A stretch of DNA of 64,000 bases from Lepraria neglecta (lineage: Eukaryota > Ascomycota > Lecanoromycetes > Lecanorales > Stereocaulaceae), in assembly GCA_033220425.1 (NCBI GenBank), contig CM065648.1, positions 4,774,001 through 4,838,000 on the forward strand. The letters are read 5' to 3'. The position numbers and the translations under genes were made by a program. A model generated the notes under the pieces. The model was not told the DNA's origin, made no database searches, and was given only the letters and a program-made list of their open reading frames with translations. This document shows, piece by piece, positions 54,399 to 64,000 of this stretch (within the stretch, counting starts at the first letter, position 1; the number at the start of each line of letters is the position of its first letter).

Positions 54399-57300
54399 AT
54401 GCATTTACAACCAGCGGAGTCCAATGGCCCTGCGCCAGTGCCCCAGCCAGTTCACGAAGGACCTAAGAAGCCACTCAAGAAATTCAAGCAGCACTCTACA
54501 GGCTTTCCTTTCGGCCAGCCTACTTCTCTGAAGTCATTTGGTGGACCTACCTACGTGACCGCGCAGACGTTGATCCAGCAAGTTGCCTACACCTTGTCTG
54601 ACAGGCTATGGACATACTCGCCCGAGACATTTGATCTCGATGTCGCTATCAAGGACTGGTTCAAAGAAGGGGCACAAAATGTCTATGGGTACGCTACGAA
54701 CGTCGAGTCGATGCAGATTCGACAGGGCGCCGCGTCAATTGCTCTGGGCTACATCTTCTCTAAAGACTTCGACCTCAAGAAGCGCTATGTTCCTCAGTCG
54801 ATCCTCGCATCCTCGTCGACCCTACAATACCTTCGTGCGGCACTAGATCAACTGTCCCTCTTGTATTCGGTCGCCAGTCCTTTCGTTGCTCATATCGCGG
54901 CCATCGACTACGCAGGGGCTTCCTCCCAGCTTGTCACCGACTATGTGTCCGCACTGTCGCTGGCAGAAGAGTTAGGATTTGGGATGGTATCTTCATTCTC
55001 TGCATACGAGGCACAGCACATGTCCTTGTTCTCTACATTGCTTGCATGCGTCATTCCGACTATCCACATCTACGACGGCGTCAGTGTCGGGCGAGAAACC
55101 ACAAGGGTTATCGATGTACTCGATCAAGCTGGACTTCATAATACCTATAAGGCTGTGCAGCATGAAATCTCCGCACCGGGAAAGAAGAATGCGAGTTTGG
55201 ATACAAAGGTGCTCCAATTATTGAACGCCTTCAACGGCGAGCTTGGCACGCAGTACGGACTCTTCGAATATCATGGGCATGCCACGCCAGACTCCGTGCT
55301 TGTGGTCTTTGGCACGGTGGAGTCATCGCTGGCTTCACAAGTGGCCCTGTCCCTCGAGAGAGATGGTGCAAAGGTCGGAGTCTTGAACGTCAGAGTCTAC
55401 AGGCCTTTCGTTGAGGAGGCATTTCTCAACTCGATGCCTGAATCAGTGAGGACAATCGGTGTCCTTGGTCAGGTTCAGGACACACAGGCTGTATCAGACG
55501 GCAGTGTCCGATCGAACCTCTATGGCGATGTAATGGCAGCTGTAACATTTTCCAACAAGTGGACCACACCTCCAGCTGTGATCGATGTGAAGTACCCAAG
55601 AGAAACAGTCTGGACGCCTGTTTCTATTGCAGCTGCATTTCAATTGCTCGTCAAGAAGCCTATCCTGCAATCACAAAAACAAACAGACGGTTCCGAAGCA
55701 CCTTCTCCTCTACAGCTGTTAGACCCAACGTCTGTTCAGCAGTACACGTTCTGGGATTTCGATACCTCATCTTCAGCTAATGCGCCAACCGCGCTTGGAC
55801 AGGCCTTGGCAACGGATTCTTCGAAAAATGTCACAACTAAGACAGGGTATGACAATTTGCTTCAAGGCGGAGTCTTCCGAACCGATATTCGCAAGTCTGC
55901 GAAGTCAATTGAGGCTTCTTACTCCATCGATGCTGCGGACGTGGCGTATATTGGTGAGGCTGGACTACTCAAAGATTTCGACATCTTGAATGGCGTTAAA
56001 GCTGGTGGCAAGGTAATACTCAAGCTGCCAGGCGTAAAGGACGATGATCTTGAAAGCAAGCTACCGGTCGAATTTCGGAAGGCTTTGAGTGCTAGGTCAG
56101 CCCAGCTTTACATCTTCGATCCGCCAGCCGTGGAAGTTATAGCTAACGACCCGGCGCTGGAAACATACCTGATGCAGATAGCGTTCTTGCGCGTTGCACT
56201 GCCAACCTTCGAGAAAGTCGGTTTGCAGAAGCTGGCGTCTGTCAATGGAACGATTGAGACGCTGGAAGAACTGGCCAAGGTTTTGGACAACGCTCTGCGA
56301 CTTATTGAAGTGCCCAAGGAATGGGCGACAGCAGCAATTGAGGGTTCCATTCTCTCTCTGCCCAAAGACATCCATGTCAACAGCTTTGATGCTTTCGAAA
56401 AGATTGAGGTGGAGCCACCAACATACCTCAAAGACTGGAAAACTGCAGCGAAAGGCTTGGCTTTCAAGGAAGCGTACGGGACAAAGCCGGCTCTCCGCCC
56501 CGACTTAGCAGTTAAAACACATACCGTGCATGTACAGGAGAATCGTAGACTCACGCCTCTAACGTACGATCGAAATATCTTCCATATCGAATTTGACTTG
56601 GGCGACTCAGGTCTGAAATACGACATTGGAGAAGCTCTTGGGATTCACGCGGAGAACGACGAGACTGAGGTGCAAGATTTTATCAGGTTCTACAAGCTAG
56701 ACCCAGAAGAAATTGTCGAAGTCCCCAGCCGCGAAGACCCAAGGGTGCTCGAGAATCGGACAGTCTACCAAGCTCTCATGCAAAACGTCGACATCTTTGG
56801 TCGACCACCAAAACGCTTTTATGAAGCTTTGGCAGAGTTCGCAGATGAACCAAAGGAAAAGACAGAGCTCACAACGCTGGGAGGTCCCACAAAAGAAGGC
56901 AATCAAGAGTTCAAACGCAGGGCGGAGGTCGATACCGTCACCTATGCCGACATTCTGCTAGAGTTTCCATCAGCTCATCCAAGCTTCCACGACATTGTTC
57001 GGATAGTGAGCCCCATGAAGCGCCGCGAGTATTCCATTGCCTCCTGTCAAAAGGTCACCCCAAATAGCGTTGCTCTGATGATCGTTGTGGTCGGATGGGT
57101 CGACCCCCAGGGCCGCGATAGGTTCGGTCAAGCCACTCGCTACCTCAATAAGATGAGAGTTGGCGCACCTGTTACCGTCTCAATCAAACCGAGCGTCATG
57201 AAGCTCCCACCCAAATCTACGCAGCCACTCATCATGGCGGGTCTTGGTACGGGTCTTGCACCCTTCCGGGCTTTCGTCCAGCATCGCGCTTGGGAGAAAG

Positions 57301-57741
57301 CTCAGGGCAAAGAGATCGGAGCTGTGTTGCTTTACATGGGCTCGAGACATCAACGTGAAGAATATTGCTACGGTGAGGAGTGGGAAGCATACCAGGATGC
57401 GGGTGTTATTACGCTTCTTGGTCGTGCTTTCTCGCGTGATCAGCCTCAGAAGATCTACATCCAGGATCGGATGAGGCAGACATTGAATGACATCATCCAA
57501 GCCTACCTGAAGGAGGAAGGAGCTTTCTATCTCTGTAAGTGTTCCCTGTATCATGTTTCTCGGGAAGCAGCATGGCTAATGCATGGTCCCAGGTGGTCCC
57601 ACATGGCCGGTACCCGATGTCACCAACGTGCTTGAGGATGCTATCGCTAGGGACGCTAAGACTCTTGGTAAAAAGGTGAAACCAGGCAACGAGATTGAGA
57701 AGTTGAAGGATCAGTTGCGATATGTGCTCGAGGTCTACTGA
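54399..57741 (+). CDS. MET10: Sulfite reductase (NADPH) flavoprotein alpha subunit
   Basis: Carries electrons from NADPH through FAD to the hemoprotein beta subunit, which reduces sulfite to sulfide for Cys/Met synthesis; cytosolic. Exons 54399-57534 and 57593-57741 give 1094 residues. The N-terminal half resembles pyruvate:ferredoxin oxidoreductase domains, as in fungal MET10 (ASIALGYIFS, then VSVGRETTRVID). FAD-binding region: NIFHIEFDLGDSGLKYDIGEALGIHAEND read in parts, and RREYSIASCQKV. NADPH part: MAGLGTGLAPFRAFVQHR, YMGSRHQREEYCYGEE, then YLCGGPTWPVPDV across the intron, ending DQLRYVLEVY with the terminal aromatic residue usual in this family. I chose the start MHLQPAESN over in-frame upstream non-ATG codons. 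Confidence 0.95.
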
Positions 57742-58236
57742 GTATATAGAAGCATCTCAGCGATTCCAGCCTTCAGTATGGCATGTCGTGAATGAAGCAT
57801 TAGAATCTATAGACGAAATTTGACATGGTATAAATTATACGGCACTACCTCAAATCTCTATCCAACTTACAGTATCTCTCATCCAACATTCAACTTGGAT
57901 GTTGTAAATAAATACTCAGGGGTAATAGTTCCGATAAGACACTTTTTGAAGTATGTCTTTGTGTGAATACCCGGAATTTACCCGATTGGGCAATCGTCGG
58001 TAAGTCCTTGCTTTTGCGCTCACCTCCGCTTTACTGCAAGCATGCAGTCATACCAAAGCATTTCAACACTTACCATGAGTGGGCCAGAGCCTCCTGCGAT
58101 GACTGTCGTAGGTCTCTAAATTGCGCCCCCGCCTCTCTCGGCCTACCTCCTCGGGCTCCGAATCCTTCAATCTTCAGCTTTGCGACTTACCGAAACCAAA
58201 TCGCATTCAATACCATTCCTTCTCAACCCACCAAAA
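57742..58236. other. Intergenic
   Basis: 3' flank of MET10 and promoter of the next gene; no gene seen. Confidence 0.45.
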
Positions 58237-59976
58237 ATGCCTCGCCAAGGCTCACCTTCGCCACACAGACGCCCACAGCTCACTGAGCGGCAGTCATCAA
58301 CACAGTCTCTCTCCAAAGGCTCCCCCACAGCGGGGCATCTCTCAAAATCACACAAAGGCTCCTCAACAAGATTGTATAAGGCGTATGCTGTCGGGCATGG
58401 TCGCCATCCACATGCGAGAGTGCCTTCATATGGCAAGGGGCTGCATAAGCTGTCAAAGCTTGGGCCGGGCGAACCTGGGGACGGAGGGGGTCAGGCAAAC
58501 CATAACAAATCCGGATCTTCTACACCTACGGGAAGTCCAACTAGCCAGAAATTCAAGCGCAATAGCTCGAATGTCAGCTTGCCGCGGACGGGGTCTAAGG
58601 TTTCTATGAAGAAGAATGCGTCGAATGTGTCTCTTACAAGGGATGTTTCGGCGACAAGGCTGGGGAATCAACAGAAGTCAGAGAAGGCGCAGACTAAGAA
58701 CGACTTGCGCAAGAATGGCACTGATGATAGACCGTTGAAGGGGCAAGCGAGCTTTGAAGTAGGAGATGAAGAAGAGCAAGATGAAGACTGGACAGAAGAC
58801 AACAGCTCGCAGTCGCCAAATACAACGCGCCAAAGTTCGGCCCGTCCCAAGAGTCCTTTATCGAGAGATCCGCCTTCACCAGATGAAGAGACCCCAGATC
58901 GATCTCCTCAAAATCTACCACATTCACCTCCACAGTCTCCTCCCACAAATCCGTCCGCATTCACAAACCACACAAAAGAGAACGATCACCCGAACGGCTC
59001 CCCATACTCCCACCCACCAAACGCCGAAGACGTAACCCACCGCCTCCTCAACCGCAGCACCCACAATGCTGCTCCAACGACCTCTAATATCTTGGCAATT
59101 ATCACGCCTAGCGGTTCAACCGGCTCCCCACCCTCCGCCCACAGTCACACCTCCACTATCGCCCCCGAACCTTCAATGCCTGCAAACGGCATATCACGCT
59201 TCCTCACCAGCACGGGCTCGAGTTCAGGCAGCGCAACACCAGGCTCAGTGTCCCAGCTGCAATCTACTCTCGCGCATCTAAATCACGGCCCAACATCCCC
59301 ACCACGCCGAGATACCACTCCCAATGCTCAAACCTCCAGCCGTGTCAAATCCGCCGCCAACCTATTCCGTCCGCGCATTAATGGCGAATCTGGCTCTGTC
59401 TCTCCACCTAAACAGCAGCGCAAACCCTCATACAACCTTCCCGAAAAGGTAGCCAACCCATGGGCTCCACGCATCTCACCCTACGAATCCGCTCGCGCCG
59501 CTGACCCTAGTGCTGGCAAGTCACTCACGCAGTTGCGATTAGACCTCCAGCGCATGTCCAGCCAGCGTGAAGTCACACCTGCTCAACAGCCATTAATGCA
59601 ACATGGTAGTGTGATCGGCATCCAGAACCTCAGCGCTGGAAGCAGCGAGATGGCTGCTAGGTTAGAAAGACAGTACCAGCAGGCGCAGCTGGAGTATAGG
59701 AACGGGAGGAGGTTCTATCCTGAGTTGCTTGTCGGTAATATATCGAGGAGTAAAGATGGGAAGATAGGCGATGGATCAAAGAAGCAGAAGACGAAGACGC
59801 CGGTGGGCAGCGGCAGTAGCGGAGAGAGGAGGGGCAGGGTTCGGTTCGAAGTTGGAGCTAGCCCTGGTAAAGATCTGGGAAACGAAGAGGGAAGTGTGGA
59901 GGGTGATGGAGAGGGCGTAGAGGGGTTGTTGAGGCGGATGTGGGTTGGGAGTGAGGGTGTTAGTGGGGAGGAGTAG
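58237..59976 (+). CDS. Disordered Ser/Pro-rich fungal protein, probable signalling regulator
   Basis: Single exon, 579 residues from MPRQGSPSPHRRP. Nearly all disordered. Conserved-looking islands: AVGHGRHPHARVPSYGKGLHKL near residue 55, SSNVSLPRTGSKVSMKKNAS near 115, an acidic-aromatic patch EQDEDWTEDNSSQSP near 185, SRVKSAANLFRPRI near 390, and a helical end RLERQYQQAQLEYRNGRRFYPE near 500. I recall the HARVPSYGKGL and EW-DE-x-SQSP islands from fungal proteins linked to nutrient signalling, but cannot name the family. Many SP and TP sites suggest phosphorylation by proline-directed kinases. Confidence 0.65.
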   Translation: MPRQGSPSPHRRPQLTERQSSTQSLSKGSPTAGHLSKSHKGSSTRLYKAYAVGHGRHPHARVPSYGKGLHKLSKLGPGEPGDGGGQANHNKSGSSTPTGSPTSQKFKRNSSNVSLPRTGSKVSMKKNASNVSLTRDVSATRLGNQQKSEKAQTKNDLRKNGTDDRPLKGQASFEVGDEEEQDEDWTEDNSSQSPNTTRQSSARPKSPLSRDPPSPDEETPDRSPQNLPHSPPQSPPTNPSAFTNHTKENDHPNGSPYSHPPNAEDVTHRLLNRSTHNAAPTTSNILAIITPSGSTGSPPSAHSHTSTIAPEPSMPANGISRFLTSTGSSSGSATPGSVSQLQSTLAHLNHGPTSPPRRDTTPNAQTSSRVKSAANLFRPRINGESGSVSPPKQQRKPSYNLPEKVANPWAPRISPYESARAADPSAGKSLTQLRLDLQRMSSQREVTPAQQPLMQHGSVIGIQNLSAGSSEMAARLERQYQQAQLEYRNGRRFYPELLVGNISRSKDGKIGDGSKKQKTKTPVGSGSSGERRGRVRFEVGASPGKDLGNEEGSVEGDGEGVEGLLRRMWVGSEGVSGEE

Positions 59977-60300
59977 GAGCAAGTAAGGATGTTGGACCCG
60001 GGAGGGTGGGGGTTACCAACAGTACACAGCCCTCATAGTTCATAATGGTAATTAATTATGGGCATGGTGTGGCGGAGGAGTCTTTGACGGACGTGCATTT
60101 GAGCGTGGCGCTGGCCTGGGCTTCGATGGGGAAATTTGTACATACAATTAGAATATGGTTTGTTAATATTGAACCTCACAACGGACAGAACGATTGACGT
60201 TGGGAAACAGACTGGCAAGGTGCAAGATTGCTTCGGTCAGCTACCATTATTGATTGCTTCTGTACATGGCGCTGCATCCGTTTTCTGATTTGTTATACTC
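59977..60300. other. Intergenic, convergent
   Basis: No gene seen. 3' flanks of the two neighbours. Confidence 0.45.
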
Positions 60301-60720
60301 TCATATCCTTTTACTTCCCACCCTCATCGCAATCCCCGTCGCCAAATCCATCAATCTCTCCTTCTCCTCCTTGCTCAAATCCTCAAACTCCTCAGCATCC
60401 ACCTTGAACCCTTTCCTCTTCCACTCCTCATACTCCTCCATCCCGATATCATGAAAAGCCTTCCCCAAATCCTTAGCTACGCGATCACCCCATGCGTCTT
60501 CCACAAGAACGCTACCGTCGTCAGCTCCTTTGCCAAAAAGTATCACGGCCTTCCGTTTCCTGTCTTTGCGCTTTTGTTCGAAATCGTTCATGGCTTTCTT
60601 GCCCCAAGCGGAGCGCCCGCTGCTTTGACGATTGCTGGTGTGATTTATTATATACTCTTTGTCGAGCTCGTAGCCCAACTTGTCGTAGGTGGGGGAGCAG
60701 TGGAGACCTTTGCGGCGGCA
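60301..60720 (-). pseudogene. CRRKG-type fungal domain lacking its own start codon
   Basis: Directly after TAA 60721-60723, in the same frame, the text continues CRRKGLHCSPTYDKLGYELD, a basic stretch, then DAWGDRVAKDLGKAFHDIG, EEYEEWKRKGF and EERLMDLATGIA-like sequence to a stop at 60301 (139 codons). I know the CRRKGL-SPTYD-LGYELD and VAKDLG motifs from stand-alone Pezizomycotina proteins. Here there is no ATG in frame between the TAA and the motif. It may be translated by read-through from the HhH gene, be a remnant of its own gene, or belong to a fusion whose Gln codon became TAA. Confidence 0.5.
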
Positions 60721-61597
60721 TTATTCGATGCGGTCGATGTTGTCTATCTGCTTGGACTTGGACTTGGATTTTGGTTCTGGTTTCTTTGATTTTGGGGTGT
60801 TTTTCTTCTGTCTTTTTGGTGGTGGTTGTGATACGCCATCGTTAGGTTCCTCTTCTTCGTCGTCGTCGATTCGCGTGAATATGATGGCGTCTGGATCTTT
60901 CATTGGTGCTTCCTTCCCCAGCACGTAAGCCATTTTCTCAATATCAATGGCTGAAACCTGCCGCTTGTTTTCTTTTTCTAGCCGCTCTCGGAGCGTTTGA
61001 AGCTTCTCGAAAAGACTCTTGTATTCTTTCATCGTGTAACTGATCTTGCGGTCCCAGCCTTTTGACTTGGCTTCTTCAAAATGTAGATATCGATACAGCT
61101 CGTCTGAGAAGAATGGTACTTTCATTGGATCATAGCAGGAGAGGAGTAGAGAGGCAGTAGCTGGGCCAATGCCTTTTAGCTTCGCTAGAGCGGTAATGCT
61201 TTTGGCGTAGTCCCCATTGTTGGCTTCGTAAGTCGAGAAGGCCAATTTTGTGATCTCTCGAACGTCTTTAACAATGTTTGAGGCAACGAGCTTGGCGAGG
61301 TTGGGGCGGTAGGTGCCATGCTTTCTGCAGAGACCAACTTGTCAGTGCTTGTGTGTATTCTCCCACTCCACGGTCTCCGGGTCGGACGCACAGCTTCCAT
61401 TCGACAAGGCTTGTGACTTCCGTCTTCTCGAGGAAAGCATCACCATCTTTCTTGCGTTGGGCGAGTATCTCAGGAATTTCATTGAGGCGCAAAGATTCGA
61501 GTCCTTGGATCTTTTCGGGGACGTGGGATTCGTATGACTGGAGATGGGTTTGTAAGGATTTAAGGGTGATTTTGGTGGGGCTGTCGGTGTCTTTCAT
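60721..61597 (-). CDS. Helix-hairpin-helix DNA-glycosylase-like fungal protein
   Basis: Exons 61597-61392 and 61324-60721 give 269 residues. N-terminal helices (ITLKSLQTHLQSYESH, LNEIPEILAQRKKDGD) and LVEWKLKHGTYRPNL lead to the hairpin LKGIGPATASLLLSCYDP, the glycosylase-type helix-hairpin-helix, then VPFFSDELYRYLHFEEAK. A basic Lys/Ser/Pro-rich tail follows with KRQKK, a likely nuclear signal. The usual catalytic Lys of Ogg/Nth enzymes is not obvious and the second helix pattern differs, so glycosylase activity is uncertain. A further conserved module continues in frame past the TAA. Confidence 0.75.
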
Positions 61598-62011
61598 TGC
61601 GTATTAGGCTTCCGTTCAGCAATAGTCATGCATGAACGTTTCAAGGTAGCAGATGCTTGCTACTAGTTGAGCATTTCATTCGTCGAACCTTGATAGTGTG
61701 ACGTATGTGTTTAATTTTAGACATGTCTGAGCACAATCATTTCATAAAGCGCGTCACGTAGGAACATGCTCGAAACACTCGAGTTATGACATCCTCGGCT
61801 ATATACTTTAAATGCCTCGAGGGGGCGCATTCAGGTGCCAGCTAGAGCTGTCACCCGCATAGGGCGCCATTAGCGGCTTGCTGCAACGCTTGCTTCGCCG
61901 TCTCAAAAGGGCTTGATGCTTTGAAAATCATGACAAGGGCCGTTGGAGTTGAGATGAAAAGACACAAAACCTCAAACGGTGCTATTGTTTTGCTTATCAA
62001 CACGAGCCCAC
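61598..62011. other. Divergent promoter region
   Basis: About 414 bases between the HhH gene and the membrane protein gene. No gene seen. Confidence 0.45.
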
Positions 62012-63112
62012 ATGGCGCACCATTTCCTCCAAAAGCACACAATCATCTCTTATCCTTTCTGTTTACTCCCACTGTTAATACTCATTACTTCTGCAAAAGC
62101 CTCCAATCTAACCCTCGCTGATGTCTGCCTCCCATCAAGCATCTACACCCCATTCAAAAAATGGCCGTCCGCATGCTGGTGGTGGGCCGAGTGTGTGCTC
62201 AACCAGTCACAGGAAGTCCGGAAATCACAATTCATAGCAACGTCATTTGTAATGGGCCTTGTGCCCCTGATCCTAAAGGACATCGCGTGGCCTGAGCGGA
62301 GGCTGGTCTTCGTACCTTCGCCGCTCAACGTGGTCATCGAGGCAATTGTTAGGGCCCTCGGACTCATCCCCGTCGTAAAGGATGATGCCAAGCTGGTCCA
62401 TCTACCATACAGATTTTCGAAAAGGAAGTTTGGAGTGGCGACGCTGGTGCTCTTGACGCTCAGCGTGTTGGTGGCGTATGCGGCGCTGGTAGTGATGGAG
62501 TTCTTTTCGAAGAGGTCATCGCTGGGTTGCCCGTATCCTCTTTTTATCTGCAGTTGGTTTATTTTCGCTCTGATCCCTGCAGCCGTTCGTACGTACATTT
62601 TGGGTTACTTCTTCCTTACCGGTATCACATCTTTGGTCACAAGACGACTTTCGAGACGACTTTCGAGGAATAGAAGGCCTCCATTTGATTCCTTGACGTC
62701 GCTCAAGCTTAGTGTTAATCTTGAGACGGCAAATACTGACTTCAGCATCCACGCAAAACCTTTGTCCTACGGTCAACAACTATCTCTTCACGCGAACGGA
62801 AGACATCGGGCCTCCTCCATCAAGAGCCCTCACAGCGGCATACGCATACCTCCTTAAGAGTAGACGCGTCCGAGCCTACTGAGCCGGTAGAAAGCGAGCC
62901 TTTCAGTCCTGTTCCTCCGTCTGCTATCCAAGGCGGGGAGGAGCAATGGTGGATCCAGTTCATGTGGGCTGTATATTATGCCGCTGGCGCGCTAATTTTC
63001 AACTCTATCATGGCCGTGACGGTTATTGAGCTATTCGTTTGGGTCATTCTCAGTTGTGTTACGGTTGCAGCGGGCAAGATGTTGGCATTTAGGTTGTGTG
63101 GGAATTGGAAAT
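62012..63112 (+). CDS. Multi-pass membrane protein, unknown family, reading frame changes near 62780-62855
   Basis: Start MAHHFLQKHT at 62012 with a probable signal peptide (SYPFCLLPLLILITSAKAS). A short luminal part (SIYTPFKKWPSACWWWAEC) follows. Hydrophobic helices include ATLVLLTLSVLVAYAALVVM, LFICSWFIFALIPAAV and ILGYFFLTGITSLV. The first frame ends at TAA 62855. A second frame, open from before that stop, continues DASEPTEPVESEPFSPVPP, then WWIQFMWAVYYAAGALIF and VIELFVWVILSCVTVAAGK to TAG 63110-63112. An intron with a weak GTCAAC donor (62772) and an acceptor AAGAG (ending 62861) would join them in frame; otherwise there is a frameshift. Function unknown. Confidence 0.55.
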
Positions 63113-64000
63113 AGGGCAAGAGAAGAAGCCTAGAGGGGGAATGGAGCGCTGAATAAGAGAATTTAAGTAATACAGCGGTGTTGGGCTAACTTACAGGCTG
63201 TTCTAGCCAATTCTACTACTTGTTCGAGATCCTTCGACCACAGTCCTATCTATCGAAGCAGCGAAATTATCAATAAAATTAATAACAAAGCTGGAGATTT
63301 GTCGCAGTCATAGCTGAAACCGACCAAGATCTGCTTTCACACATCAAGCAATTAATCCAGATTTTACCTAGGATTGGGCGTAACAAGCCATTTTGGGGGC
63401 ATAACTGGAGCCAGGAATTACTTATTCTGAGCTCTTGGGGGCGTACTTTGAGCGGAAGTTCGGCCCATTGTCTCTTGAAATATGACATTTTCATGAATTC
63501 AAAAGCCCAAACTTGGCACCATATCGGCCCAATACCCAGTGAATAGTGCAATATCAGCACCAAGAGTTTCGGGAATCTATCAAGGCATTTGGTCCTCATC
63601 CTCCGAGAGAAATTGCAGCAAGGGAACTTACCCGAGTCAACGTCCTTTGCTTTGGCATCTAAGAAGTGAAGTCTCATGCTTGGCACTCATATACCCTTTA
63701 CTTTCCAGTTATTGTTGTCATCGAGGTGACGTACCTGTCACCTGAGTCGGCAATGTACCTCTTGATTCACAAATATCAAGGTCTCTACTCCACTCTCGCG
63801 CCACTGAATATTCACATCTTCACTCACCCTTTTCAACTTTCGTCTTGACACCTTAAGAATTTTACCTACTGACGCACATACTCTTGCTGCTAGTCAAATA
63901 AATTTAGGCTACAACCCAGTCGTTTAAGAGGTCTTAAGGTAACCTTACTAAATCTCACACCCTCGCTGATTGTTACACTCAGTCTTCTTGTAGGTAACGT
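63113..64000. other. Right end of window, no supported gene
   Basis: A 135-codon minus frame at 63279-63686 has no recognisable motif and unusual Trp/Cys/Met content, so I do not call it. Otherwise only short frames. Confidence 0.4.

Noticed and set aside
63279-63686. 135-codon minus frame near the right end
   Set aside because: No motif, biased composition, no promoter or splice support.
1-64000. Alternative genetic code with TAG/TAA as Gln
   Set aside because: Intact genes here also end in TAG and TAA at conserved C-termini, so a general reassignment does not fit.
1-64000. Biosynthetic gene cluster or CRISPR array
   Set aside because: No synthase, cytochrome P450 or clustered tailoring genes, and no regularly spaced identical repeats.

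Overview
The window is nuclear DNA of a filamentous ascomycete (Pezizomycotina). The signs are short GT-AG introns of about 50-130 bases with CTAAC-like branch sites, a fungal-type hybrid phytochrome kinase, ATG12, a Dbf4/NimO-type protein, a Git1-type transporter, many disordered Ser/Pro-rich proteins, and relics of Tc1/mariner elements. Several proteins read like Helotiales or other Leotiomycete proteins, but that placement is a guess. No rRNA, convincing tRNA, CRISPR array, viral or LTR element was seen.

Layout, left to right. Positions 1-7644: the 3' part of a YANK/STK32 kinase gene, then a complete fungal phytochrome, both on minus. 7945-8912: a 964-base Tc1/mariner relic with TA target duplication, about 300 bases upstream of the phytochrome start. 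9609-16866: a flavoprotein-ankyrin fusion, a Dbf4-like DDK subunit, a decayed reading frame, a protein with three Cys/His repeats, and ATG12. 17202-22643: PanB, a UBC8-type E2 gene with extremely small exons, and two decayed tandem zinc-finger copies. 22644-35674: a Rad5/16-like SNF2 ATPase, a PTPA/RRD1 isomerase, a Myb/SANT-like AT-hook protein and a 1601-residue coiled-coil protein. 36812-49676: a 51-residue Cys-rich protein with a CaaX end, a multi-pass membrane protein, MED7, a PAP2 lipid phosphatase, a MITE, a secreted protein, three small fungal-specific genes and a Git1-like transporter. 49677-53402: a repeat-rich accessory stretch with a gene carrying internal stops. 53403-64000: FMP52-like reductase, MET10, a disordered protein, an HhH protein and a membrane protein.

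Most functional genes are unlinked housekeeping loci: autophagy (ATG12), ubiquitin transfer (UBC8), pantothenate synthesis (PanB), replication control (Dbf4), sulfite reduction (MET10), PP2A regulation (PTPA), Mediator (MED7) and lipid and phosphate handling. Several pairs are divergent over 200-420 bases and probably share promoters: 15251/ATG12, PTPA/Myb, MED7/PAP2, FMP52/MET10 and HhH/62012.

The most notable observations are: (1) a 3-base exon and a 1-base exon required to restore the conserved E2 sequence of the UBC8 gene; (2) a flavin-decarboxylase-fold domain lacking its usual catalytic residues, fused to ankyrin-like repeats; (3) a protein built of three copies of a Cys/His motif; (4) several otherwise open frames interrupted only by TAA or TAG, consistent with C-to-T change at Gln codons; (5) a PanB intron whose expected acceptor reads TGG in place of TAG; and (6) a tiny CaaX-ended protein behind a strong TATA box.
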